Positions 1 through 6,108 of a stretch of DNA of 6,108 nucleotides are shown here, one piece after another; positions within the stretch are counted from its first letter, which is position 1; each line of letters starts with the position of its first letter. The stretch is from Bacteroidota bacterium. GTDB lineage: Bacteria; Bacteroidota; Bacteroidia; B-17B0; B-17BO. Made by a program: the position numbers and the translations under genes. The notes beneath the pieces were generated by a model. That model was given only the letters and a program-made list of their open reading frames with translations, searched no databases and was not told where the DNA came from. Where the stretch lies: the NCBI GenBank assembly GCA_025356715.1, contig JANXRU010000094.1, positions 1 through 6,108 of the forward strand. Reading direction: 5' to 3'.

Positions 1-807
1 AATCAAGTATGGGATATTTTTTCTAAAAATGGGGAAGCTATTAAACAAGACTTTACCTTATTAACAAAAGGGAAAACGTCTCAAAATTTATCTTCTACTA
101 ATATTTTAATTGGGAATTCATCAGATTTATTTATCGAAGAAGGTGCCTTGATTGAAGCGTCGTCATTAAACACAACTTCAGGCCCTATTTATATTGGCAA
201 AGATGCTGAAGTAATGGAAGGTTCTGCAGTTCGTGGGCCTTTTGCTTTAGGCGAACATTCTGCTTTAAAATTAAATACAAAAATATATGGAGCAACTACT
301 ATCGGTCCACATTGTAAAGTAGGTGGCGAAGTTAATAATTCCGTTATCTTTGGATATAGTAATAAAGCGCATGATGGTTTTTTAGGGAACTCTGTAATTG
401 GAGAATGGTGTAATCTGGGCGCTGACACGAATAATAGTAATTTAAAAAACAATTACGGAAATGTTAAATTATTTAATTACAATCATGATAAAATGATAGA
501 TACTGATTTGCAATTTTGTGGATTAATGATGGGAGACCATAGTAAATGTGGCATCAATACCATGTTTAACACAGGAACTGTTGTAGGGGTTGGTGCAAAT
601 ATTTTTGGTGGAGACTTCCCTCCTACTCACATACCATCATTTAGTTGGGGTGGTTCTGAAAATATGGAAACCTATAAAATTGAAAAGATGCTTGAAACTG
701 CTCATAGAGTATACAATAGAAGAAGTCTGCAATTATCAGAAGAAGAAACAACCATATTACATTCTATATTTAACCAAACAAAAAAATACAGAACTTCTAA
801 AAATTAA
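1..807 (+). CDS. GlmU-family sugar nucleotidyl/acyltransferase-like protein, 5'-truncated
   Basis: The reading frame is open from base 1 and ends at TAA 805-807, giving 268 visible residues; the start is off the left edge. A TTG at 148 is internal and should not be taken as the start. From about window residue 58 the protein shows the irregular hexapeptide pattern of a left-handed beta-helix (IYIGKDAEV, TTIGPHCKVGGEV, NSVIGEWCNLGA, GTVVGVGANIFGG), as in the C-terminal half of GlmU. The loop KAHDGFLG places H124 (window numbering) where E. coli GlmU has its catalytic acetyltransferase histidine (GHLTYLG), and NNYG follows about 25 residues later as CNYDG does in GlmU. From family knowledge, Bacteroidota proteins of this type are about 390 residues with an N-terminal nucleotidyltransferase-like domain, so roughly 120 residues are probably missing. 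The substrate is unknown; it may not be a true UDP-GlcNAc enzyme. nadE follows after 15 bp, so co-transcription is plausible. Fold confidence is high, exact activity low. Confidence 0.85.
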   Translation, partial: NQVWDIFSKNGEAIKQDFTLLTKGKTSQNLSSTNILIGNSSDLFIEEGALIEASSLNTTSGPIYIGKDAEVMEGSAVRGPFALGEHSALKLNTKIYGATTIGPHCKVGGEVNNSVIFGYSNKAHDGFLGNSVIGEWCNLGADTNNSNLKNNYGNVKLFNYNHDKMIDTDLQFCGLMMGDHSKCGINTMFNTGTVVGVGANIFGGDFPPTHIPSFSWGGSENMETYKIEKMLETAHRVYNRRSLQLSEEETTILHSIFNQTKKYRTSKN

Positions 808-822
808 TTGATTGTTATTACA

Positions 823-1602
823 ATGCAAAAAAAAGAAATTGTTTTACATATTGTTGAGTGGCTTAAAACATACTCTGTCAATTCCAAAACCGAAGGATTT
901 GTAATAGGTATTTCTGGCGGTATTGATTCTGCGTTGACATCAACATTATGTGCTATGACAGGCAAAAAAGTAATATGCTTAAACATGCCTATTCGCCAAC
1001 ATTATACAGAATACGACCGAGGAAATAAACATATAGAATGGCTTAAAAAAAATTATCCAAATGTTTCAAGCGTCGAAGTAAACTTAACTTCTATTTTTGA
1101 AGAAATGGAAAAAGTGTATGATTCCGAAATACAGGATTTTTTGACTATGGCGAATACGCGCGCGCGTTTGCGAATGACGACTTTATATGCTTATGCAGGT
1201 CATCATAAATTATTAGTAGCAGGTACAGGAAATAAAGTAGAAGATTTTGGAATTGGTTTTTTTACTAAATACGGTGATGGCGGTGTTGATTTAAGTCCTA
1301 TTGCAGATTTAATGAAATCACAAGTATATGCGTTAGCTGCTGAAGTTGGCGTAATTACTGACATTTTAAATGCTCGCCCTACTGACGGCTTATTTGCAGA
1401 TGGCAGAACAGATGAGGATCAGATTGGCGCTACTTATGATGAATTAGAATGGGCCATGTTATATTTAGAAAACAATGAAACTGCTGAATTATCTGATAGA
1501 CAAAAAATAGTGATGCAAATTTATCAAATCAGAAATAGAGCTAATAACCATAAAATGGATGCGATTCCTGTTTGCCATATTCCCAAAGTATTTTTAGCTT
1601 AA
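823..1602 (+). CDS. nadE: NAD(+) synthetase, ammonia-dependent
   Basis: This enzyme catalyses the last step of NAD biosynthesis, ATP-dependent amidation of nicotinate adenine dinucleotide, in the cytoplasm. The 259-residue product is the usual size of the stand-alone NadE and has no N-terminal nitrilase-type glutaminase domain, so it is expected to use ammonia. The PP-loop ATP pyrophosphatase motif SGGIDSA is at residues 31-37. The conserved core includes NTRARLRM (starting near residue 111), AGTGNKVED at 133-141 and TKYGDGGVDLSP at 148-159, which match nucleotide and NaAD binding segments of the family. RPTDGLFADGRTDE further on corresponds to the P-T-x-x-L...T-D-E region. I chose ATG 823 because the frame could also open at TTG 808, directly after the upstream stop, but that would only add a non-conserved MIVIT. 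No Shine-Dalgarno is visible, as usual for Bacteroidota. It lies 15 bp after the GlmU-like gene and 9 bp before the zinc-ribbon gene, which suggests one transcription unit. Confidence 0.96.
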   Translation: MQKKEIVLHIVEWLKTYSVNSKTEGFVIGISGGIDSALTSTLCAMTGKKVICLNMPIRQHYTEYDRGNKHIEWLKKNYPNVSSVEVNLTSIFEEMEKVYDSEIQDFLTMANTRARLRMTTLYAYAGHHKLLVAGTGNKVEDFGIGFFTKYGDGGVDLSPIADLMKSQVYALAAEVGVITDILNARPTDGLFADGRTDEDQIGATYDELEWAMLYLENNETAELSDRQKIVMQIYQIRNRANNHKMDAIPVCHIPKVFLA

Positions 1603-1611
1603 GTTTACATA

Positions 1612-1971
1612 ATGGAAAAAAGAACCTGTATAGAGTGTAACGAATCATTTAATGGCAGAGCTGATAAAAAGTTTTGCAGTGATATGTGTCGAAATGCCTA
1701 TAATAATAAGCTAAATAGTGATACCAATAATTACGTTCGTAATATCAACAATGCTTTACGTAAAAACAGACGCATAATGGAAGAACTTTTACCTGATGAA
1801 ACAGCTAAAGTTTCTCAGCAAAAATTAATGGATAAGGGATTTAATTTTAATTATTACACCAACATAACAACAACTAAAACAGGAAAGAGTTATGTGTTTT
1901 GCTATGAATATGGGTATCTACCCATTGAAGGGAATTATTATTTATTAGTAAAACGTCGTACTGAAAATTAG
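1612..1971 (+). CDS. Small zinc-ribbon protein of unknown function (DUF2116-like)
   Basis: The 119-residue product begins with a compact treble-clef/zinc-ribbon-like motif: C6-x2-C9 and C22-x3-C26, with KKFCSDMCRNAYNNK between and after the cysteines. This kind of motif is annotated in Bacteroidota as a DUF2116-type zinc ribbon. The rest is different in character: a polar, Asn/Arg-rich helical stretch (about residues 31-60, NNYVRNINNALRKNRRIMEE) and then a C-terminal part rich in aromatic residues (FNFNYYTN near 77-84, FCYEYGYLP near 96-104, YYLLVKR near the end) that is probably beta-structured. There is no signal peptide or membrane segment, so it should be cytoplasmic. A basic middle region next to a zinc knuckle would fit nucleic acid binding, but that is inference. 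It starts 9 bp after the nadE stop, so it is probably co-expressed with nadE. I recognise the family as conserved in Bacteroidota but know of no assigned function. Confidence 0.85.
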   Translation: MEKRTCIECNESFNGRADKKFCSDMCRNAYNNKLNSDTNNYVRNINNALRKNRRIMEELLPDETAKVSQQKLMDKGFNFNYYTNITTTKTGKSYVFCYEYGYLPIEGNYYLLVKRRTEN

Positions 1972-2011
1972 AAATCGTGTCACTTAATCCAATTTTCTCG
2001 TTATAAAAACA

Positions 2012-2962
2012 ATGTCTATCAAATTCACCATATTAATTATAAGTATTACAGCTTCATTTCAGTCTATAGCACAGCTAACTGAAGCTGACAAGTCCTATTT
2101 TTTACAATTAGAAGATTCAATAAGAACAATACAGTTAAGGGTTTTTCACAGTAAAAAGGATGTTAATAAATTAGAAGCCAATAAACAGTTTTTATCTTTA
2201 TGGAGTTCTACATTAAAAGATGAAAAGTCTTTGTTTTATCCATTTGATAGTATCAAAAAAGATAAAGATGTATCTGTTTTATTATCACCTGATAAAAAAT
2301 TCAGAATCATTACATGGAATTTATTACGAGAAGATGAAACACATGCTTATTTTGGATTCATTCAAGTCAATAATTCTAAAACTATTAAAAAAGGTTGGTT
2401 TAAAAAAGAAACAACAATTCAATACAACGTATTTCCTTTAGTAGATAAATCAGGCAATACTACTAATCCTGAACTGTATTTAGGAGATCCTTCTAAATGG
2501 TTTGGTATGTTGTATTACGGTGAGATTATTAAATCAGACGATGATTTCTATACATTAATTGGTTGGGATGGAAATAACAAAATTACTCAACGTAAGTTTA
2601 TTGATATACTTTGGTTTAAACCAGATGGTACTCCTCAATTTGGAAAAGATGTTTTTAAAATTGCTAATAAATTTAACAAGCGCGTGATGTTTGAATACGC
2701 CAGTGAAGTTTCAATGTCTATAAAATATAATGATAGTCGCAGGCAAATTGTTTTTAGTCATTTAGCACCAAATACACCAGACCCAACTTTAGAAGGTCAA
2801 TTTCAGTATTATGGCCCAGATGGTAGTTTTGATGCGCTTTCTATGAAAAAAGGTAAGTGGACTTTAGAAACAGATATCGATATTAGAAAGGATAAGGATA
2901 AGAACGATAATGTTAAAAAGCCAGAGATTAAAAAACAAACACCTTTGTATAAGCCTAAATAA
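2012..2962 (+). CDS. Exported hypothetical protein
   Basis: The 316-residue product starts with a signal peptide: short basic n-region (MSIK), hydrophobic core from about residue 5 to 14, and a likely signal peptidase I site SIA|Q after residue 20, a typical Bacteroidota context. There is no lipobox cysteine and no cysteine anywhere in the protein, so a soluble periplasmic or secreted product is expected rather than a lipoprotein. No second membrane segment is visible. The mature part begins with a charged helical region (about 25-90) and continues as alternating hydrophobic and aromatic segments suggestive of beta strands (FRIITWNLL, YFGFIQV, FYTLIGWDG, FIDILWFKPDG, RQIVFSHLAP, FQYYGPDGSFDAL). 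The last 30 residues are rich in Lys and Asp and end KKQTPLYKPK, probably a disordered tail. I do not recognise a domain or catalytic motif. It is 40 bp after the zinc-ribbon gene and 80 bp before uvrA, with no functional link evident. Confidence 0.85.
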   Translation: MSIKFTILIISITASFQSIAQLTEADKSYFLQLEDSIRTIQLRVFHSKKDVNKLEANKQFLSLWSSTLKDEKSLFYPFDSIKKDKDVSVLLSPDKKFRIITWNLLREDETHAYFGFIQVNNSKTIKKGWFKKETTIQYNVFPLVDKSGNTTNPELYLGDPSKWFGMLYYGEIIKSDDDFYTLIGWDGNNKITQRKFIDILWFKPDGTPQFGKDVFKIANKFNKRVMFEYASEVSMSIKYNDSRRQIVFSHLAPNTPDPTLEGQFQYYGPDGSFDALSMKKGKWTLETDIDIRKDKDKNDNVKKPEIKKQTPLYKPK

Positions 2963-3042
2963 ATTAGCATTTTGTTAATACTATCAAGTGTAATTCGTTT
3001 TACAAACTATTATATTTGATACTCAATTAATTACTTCTCGTT
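2963..3042 (+). promoter_or_regulatory. Candidate uvrA promoter region with Bacteroidota -7 box
   Basis: This 80-bp AT-rich gap contains TATATTTG at 3011-3018, an exact match to the TAnnTTTG -7 element recognised by the Bacteroidota primary sigma factor. Transcription would then start near 3023-3026, leaving a leader of only about 17-20 bases before the TTG at 3043. The upstream -33 element is weak: the nearest clear TTTG (2971-2974) is about 36 bases away, farther than the usual spacing of roughly 17-23. Two short inverted repeats lie here: TGTAA (2989-2993) with TTACA (3000-3004), and TATCAA (2982-2987) with TTGATA (3016-3021), the latter overlapping the -7 box. They could be operator half-sites, or chance in AT-rich DNA. 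No strong terminator for the preceding gene is visible. Confidence 0.45.
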
Positions 3043-5859
3043 TTGGCTAAAGATATTACTACACTCAGTCCTAAAGAATACATCATTATTAAAGGAGCTC
3101 GCATGCATAACCTTAAAGGTATTGATGTAGCCTTACCTCGCAACAAATTTATTGTGATTACTGGTTTATCAGGTTCCGGAAAATCATCCTTAGCTTTCGA
3201 TACCTTATATGCAGAAGGCCAAAGACGTTACGTTGAAAGCCTTTCAGCTTATGCGCGCCAATTTTTAGGGCGTTTAGAAAAACCAAAGGTTGATTATATT
3301 AAAGGCATTTCTCCCGCCATTGCCATTGAACAAAAAGTTATTTCTCGTAATCCACGAAGTACTGTTGGAACCATTACAGAAATTTACGATTACCTTAAAC
3401 TCCTGTATGCGCGCGTAGGCAATACTTTCAGTCCCATTTCAGGAAAAATAGTTAAACGAAATACAGTAACCGATGTAGTTGATTTTGTAAATACCTTAAC
3501 AAATGAAACCAAGTGTTTAATACTTTCTAAATTAGCTCTTCCAAAAGACAGAGATTTAGCTAAGCATCTCGAATTATTGAATCAACAAGGTTTTTCAAGG
3601 ATATTAGTCAATAATCAAATAACTAAAATCAGTGATTTTGATGCTAAAAAATCTAAGAAATCTGATGTTATTTATTTATTAATTGATCGAATTTCAGTTG
3701 ACATCACAGATGAAGATTTTCAAAATCGAGTAGCGGATAGTGTGCAAACAGCCTTTTACGAAGGGAATGGAGAATGCGATGTTTTTATAGAAAAACAAGA
3801 TAAAACATTTAACGAACATCATTTTTCAAATTTATTTGAAGCGGATGGAATGTCGTTTGAAGAGCCTGATATTAATTTTTTTAGTTTCAATAACCCTATT
3901 GGTGCTTGCAAAACGTGCGAAGGCTTTGGTAGCGTCATAGGCATTGATACTGAATTAGTGATTCCCAATAAAAGTGTATCTGTATTTGATAATGCTATTA
4001 TTTGTTGGAATGGAGAAGTAATGAGCAATTACAAGAATCAATTAATTAAAAATGCTCATAAATTTGATTTCCCCATTCATAAACCGATTATACAATTATC
4101 TAAAGCACAGTATGCGTTGCTTTGGACTGGTAATGAATACTTTGAAGGTATTAACACTTTTTTTAAGATGTTAGAAAAAGAAAGTTACAAAATACAATAC
4201 CGAGTGATGTTGTCTCGTTACCGAGGAAAAACCAATTGTCCAGATTGTAATGGAACTCGTTTACGCAAAGATGCTAACTATGTAAAAGTAGGTGCCATGG
4301 GCATTTCTGAATTGGTGTTATTACCAGTTTCGGATATGCGTGAATTCTTCAAAAAACTAAAATTAAACGAACACGATACAACCATTGCTAAACGCTTATT
4401 AATAGAGATTAATAGTCGATTGCAATTTTTATTAGATGTTGGATTAGGTTACTTAAGTTTAAACCGCGTGGCCAATACCTTAAGTGGTGGCGAAAGTCAA
4501 CGTATTAATTTAGCAACTTCTTTAGGAAGTAGCTTGGTAGGTAGTTTATATATATTGGATGAACCTAGTATTGGTTTACATTCGCGAGATACAGAGAAAT
4601 TAGTGGGTGTTTTAAAATCATTAAAAGAACAAGGCAATACAGTTATTGTAGTTGAACACGACGAAGAAGTTATGTTAGCAGCCGACGAATTAATTGATAT
4701 TGGCCCAGAGGCAGGAACACGCGGTGGAACGCTTGTATTTCAAGGAAATCATAAGGAGTTATTAAAAAGTAGTAATAGTTTAACGGCTCAATATTTAACA
4801 GATAAAATTCGTATTGAAATTCCTAAAACGCGTCGTAAATGGAAAGAATTTATTGAAGTAAAAGATGCTACCGAAAATAATTTAAAAAATATTACTGTAA
4901 AATTCCCTTTAAATACGCTGTGTTGTGTAACAGGTGTGAGCGGTTCGGGTAAATCAACCTTAGTTAAAAAAGTATTATACCCAAACGTTCGTAAATACTT
5001 AGATGGTTATTTTGCCAATGTAAAAAGTGATAAAATTTCAGGAAGTTTAAAACAAATACAACATGTAGAATTTATTGATCAAAATCCTATTGGTAAATCA
5101 TCACGAAGTAATCCGGTAACTTATACCAAAGCGTATGACGAAATCCGAACACTGTATGCCGAACAATCCTTAGCTAAATTGCGTAATTACAAGCCATCAC
5201 ATTTTTCATTTAATGTGGATGGTGGACGATGCGAAGTGTGTGAAGGCGAGGGAAACATTACAGTAGAAATGCAATTTATGGCAAACATTGAGTTGCCTTG
5301 CGAAGCCTGTAACAGCAAACGTTTTAAAGCAGAGACGTTAGAAATTTTATTTCAATCGAAATCTATTTCTGATATATTAGAAATGACTATTGATGATGCG
5401 GTGTATTTTTTTAGTGAAGACCAAAGTAATCGCTTATGTCGAAAAATTAATGAACGCTTAAAACCTTTGCAGGAAGTTGGCTTGGGTTATGTTCAATTAG
5501 GACAATCGTCCAGTACTTTGAGTGGTGGCGAAGCGCAGCGTATTAAATTAGCTACGTTTTTAATAGGTGGTAGTTCCACAACTCAAACCTTATTTATTTT
5601 TGATGAGCCAACTACCGGTTTGCATTTTCATGATGTCGCCAAATTATTAAAATCCTTTAATGCTTTAATAGAAAGAGGACATTCCATTATCGTAATTGAA
5701 CATAATTTAGATGTGATCAAATGTGCGGATTGGATTATTGATATAGGCTCTGAAGGAGGTGAAGATGGCGGAAACATAGTGGCCGAAGGAACACCAGAAG
5801 AAGTAGCGAAAAATAAAATAAGCTATACCGCTAAATATTTAAAAGAGAAGTTGAAGTAA
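3043..5859 (+). CDS. uvrA: UvrABC system protein A (excision repair damage-recognition ATPase)
   Basis: UvrA dimers scan DNA for bulky lesions and load UvrB in nucleotide excision repair. The 938-residue product is full length (family about 940) and has both ABC modules. Module I: Walker [10 protein letters not shown] 41-49, signature LSGGESQR 480-487, Walker B/D-loop LDEPSIGLH 505-513, switch His H539. Module II: Walker [10 protein letters not shown] 631-639, signature LSGGEAQR 826-833, FDEPTTGLH 853-861, switch His H887. Residues about 120-250 fit the UvrB-binding domain, so this is the UvrB-interacting class and not the shorter UvrA2 type. Cysteine groups C289/C292 with C399/C402, and C730/C733 with C753/C756, are intact. 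The CPxH and CPxC elements of E. coli UvrA are replaced here (S130/S133 and F265/D268). The start is most likely TTG 3043: an in-frame stop at 3028-3030 leaves no ATG upstream, and the first ATG (3103, M21) would cut off the conserved YIIIKGAR strand. It converges with the next gene. Confidence 0.98.
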   Translation: MAKDITTLSPKEYIIIKGARMHNLKGIDVALPRNKFIVITGLSGSGKSSLAFDTLYAEGQRRYVESLSAYARQFLGRLEKPKVDYIKGISPAIAIEQKVISRNPRSTVGTITEIYDYLKLLYARVGNTFSPISGKIVKRNTVTDVVDFVNTLTNETKCLILSKLALPKDRDLAKHLELLNQQGFSRILVNNQITKISDFDAKKSKKSDVIYLLIDRISVDITDEDFQNRVADSVQTAFYEGNGECDVFIEKQDKTFNEHHFSNLFEADGMSFEEPDINFFSFNNPIGACKTCEGFGSVIGIDTELVIPNKSVSVFDNAIICWNGEVMSNYKNQLIKNAHKFDFPIHKPIIQLSKAQYALLWTGNEYFEGINTFFKMLEKESYKIQYRVMLSRYRGKTNCPDCNGTRLRKDANYVKVGAMGISELVLLPVSDMREFFKKLKLNEHDTTIAKRLLIEINSRLQFLLDVGLGYLSLNRVANTLSGGESQRINLATSLGSSLVGSLYILDEPSIGLHSRDTEKLVGVLKSLKEQGNTVIVVEHDEEVMLAADELIDIGPEAGTRGGTLVFQGNHKELLKSSNSLTAQYLTDKIRIEIPKTRRKWKEFIEVKDATENNLKNITVKFPLNTLCCVTGVSGSGKSTLVKKVLYPNVRKYLDGYFANVKSDKISGSLKQIQHVEFIDQNPIGKSSRSNPVTYTKAYDEIRTLYAEQSLAKLRNYKPSHFSFNVDGGRCEVCEGEGNITVEMQFMANIELPCEACNSKRFKAETLEILFQSKSISDILEMTIDDAVYFFSEDQSNRLCRKINERLKPLQEVGLGYVQLGQSSSTLSGGEAQRIKLATFLIGGSSTTQTLFIFDEPTTGLHFHDVAKLLKSFNALIERGHSIIVIEHNLDVIKCADWIIDIGSEGGEDGGNIVAEGTPEEVAKNKISYTAKYLKEKLK

Positions 5860-5882
5860 AAAATATACGCTATTTATTTTTA
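5857..5882. terminator. Possible weak bidirectional A/T hairpin between convergent genes
   Basis: Six As following the uvrA stop codon's T pair with a T-run: TAAAAA (5857-5862) against TTTTTA (5877-5882), with a few more A-T pairs inside and a CGC loop at 5868-5870, interrupted by bulges. It spans both stop codons of the convergent genes and would give a U-tract on either strand. The stem has no G-C pairs, so it would be unstable, and A/T runs are common in this DNA. The call rests mainly on position. Confidence 0.25.
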
Positions 5883-6108
5883 ATGATAGAAAGTATAGGG
5901 TGTATTTCTATAGCTGATGGCGAAGCCCCCAATTGACCATGTTCCTTATCAAAAAAAGCAACGCCAGTAATTGTATAAATAGTAGTATCTAATTGATTTT
6001 TAAATAAAGGCGTATTTTTAAAATCATTCCGAGCTTTCATTATTTCTTTTATTCGTGGACTTTGCATCACGGAACTGCAATACTGATCAGGAATTTCGCC
6101 AACCATTG
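5870..6108 (-). CDS. C-terminal part of a conserved protein of unknown function
   Basis: On the minus strand the frame stays open from the right edge of the window to TAG at 5872-5870. The visible part is about 78 residues. An ATG sits at 6106-6104, but it touches the window edge and the frame shows no upstream stop, so the gene probably starts outside. Counting from that Met, the best conserved part is TGVAFFDKEHGQ (47-58) followed by IEIHPIL (66-72), close to the C-terminus. From memory, a widespread family of small, often secreted bacterial proteins ends with this T-G-V-x-F-F-D-x-x-H-G-Q...I-E-(I/L)-H-P-(I/V)-L pattern, preceded by a short helix like SPRIKEIMKARNDF here. I know of no established function; the paired D53, H56 and H69 could bind a ligand or metal, which is inference. 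Whether it has a signal peptide cannot be seen. It is convergent with uvrA, 10 bp apart, so it belongs to a different transcription unit. Confidence 0.75.
   Translation of the reverse strand, partial: MVGEIPDQYCSSVMQSPRIKEIMKARNDFKNTPLFKNQLDTTIYTITGVAFFDKEHGQLGASPSAIEIHPILSIIKNK

Noticed and set aside
148..150. TTG as the start of the first gene
   Set aside because: The frame is open back to base 1 with coding-like sequence (residues LLTKGKTSQNLSSTNILIG) and the family has an N-terminal domain, so the start lies off the window.
189..452. Minus-strand open frame of 87 codons
   Set aside because: It lies wholly within the beta-helix coding region on the opposite strand and its translation resembles no protein; it is a shadow frame.
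808..822. TTG 808 as the nadE start
   Set aside because: It is merely the first codon after the upstream stop; the five extra residues are not conserved in NadE and ATG 823 fits the family N-terminus.
590..986. Short open frames at 590-811 (+) and 804-986 (-)
   Set aside because: They overlap the GlmU-like gene and nadE in other frames, with no start context or recognisable product.
1156..1167. ACGCGCGCGCGT palindrome, striking in AT-rich DNA
   Set aside because: It encodes the conserved TRAR residues of NadE, so codon choice for Ala and Arg explains it.
2220..2441. Short plus-strand open frame inside the exported-protein gene
   Set aside because: It overlaps a longer gene that has a signal peptide and continuous coding sequence; the translation is low-complexity hydrophobic.
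3819..4028. Minus-strand open frame within uvrA
   Set aside because: It is antisense to conserved UvrA residues, so it is a by-product of that coding sequence.
3043..5859. UvrA2-type paralogue or ABC drug-resistance protein
   Set aside because: The length and the presence of the UvrB-binding region (about residues 120-250) fit the standard repair UvrA.
1..6108. Mobile element, CRISPR, phage, tRNA/rRNA or defence-system signature
   Set aside because: No direct-repeat array, transposase or integrase motif, terminal inverted repeats, cloverleaf or rRNA sequence was seen; nearly all of the window is housekeeping-type coding sequence.

Overview
The window looks like ordinary chromosomal DNA from an AT-rich member of the Bacteroidota. 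Four things point there: there are no Shine-Dalgarno sequences before most starts; a TAnnTTTG-type -7 box lies ahead of uvrA; an exported protein has an SPI-type signal ending in A|Q; and a GlmU-like protein and a small zinc-ribbon protein resemble Bacteroidota families. Assignment below phylum would be a guess.

Layout. At 1-807 (+) is the 3' part of a GlmU-family left-handed beta-helix protein whose N-terminal part lies off the left edge. It is followed 15 bp later by nadE, an ammonia-dependent NAD synthetase (823-1602, +), and 9 bp after that by a 119-residue zinc-ribbon protein of unknown role (1612-1971, +). These three are close enough to share a transcript. After 40 bp comes a 316-residue exported, cysteine-free protein of unknown function (2012-2962, +). 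An 80-bp gap with a candidate promoter precedes uvrA (3043-5859, +), the damage-recognition ATPase of nucleotide excision repair, which most likely starts at TTG. Converging on uvrA with only 10 bp between stops is the C-terminal part of a minus-strand gene (5870-6108) from a conserved family without known function.

The genes do not form an obvious pathway: nucleotide-sugar metabolism, NAD synthesis and DNA repair are housekeeping functions placed side by side. I see no mobile element, CRISPR array, RNA gene, toxin-antitoxin pair or defence locus. The most interesting detail is in UvrA. Two of the three expected metal-binding Cys/His groups are intact, while both halves of the remaining one (CPxH and CPxC in E. 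coli UvrA) are replaced together, suggesting one zinc module has been lost. The other items worth attention are two small uncharacterised families: the zinc-ribbon protein next to nadE and the truncated minus-strand protein.
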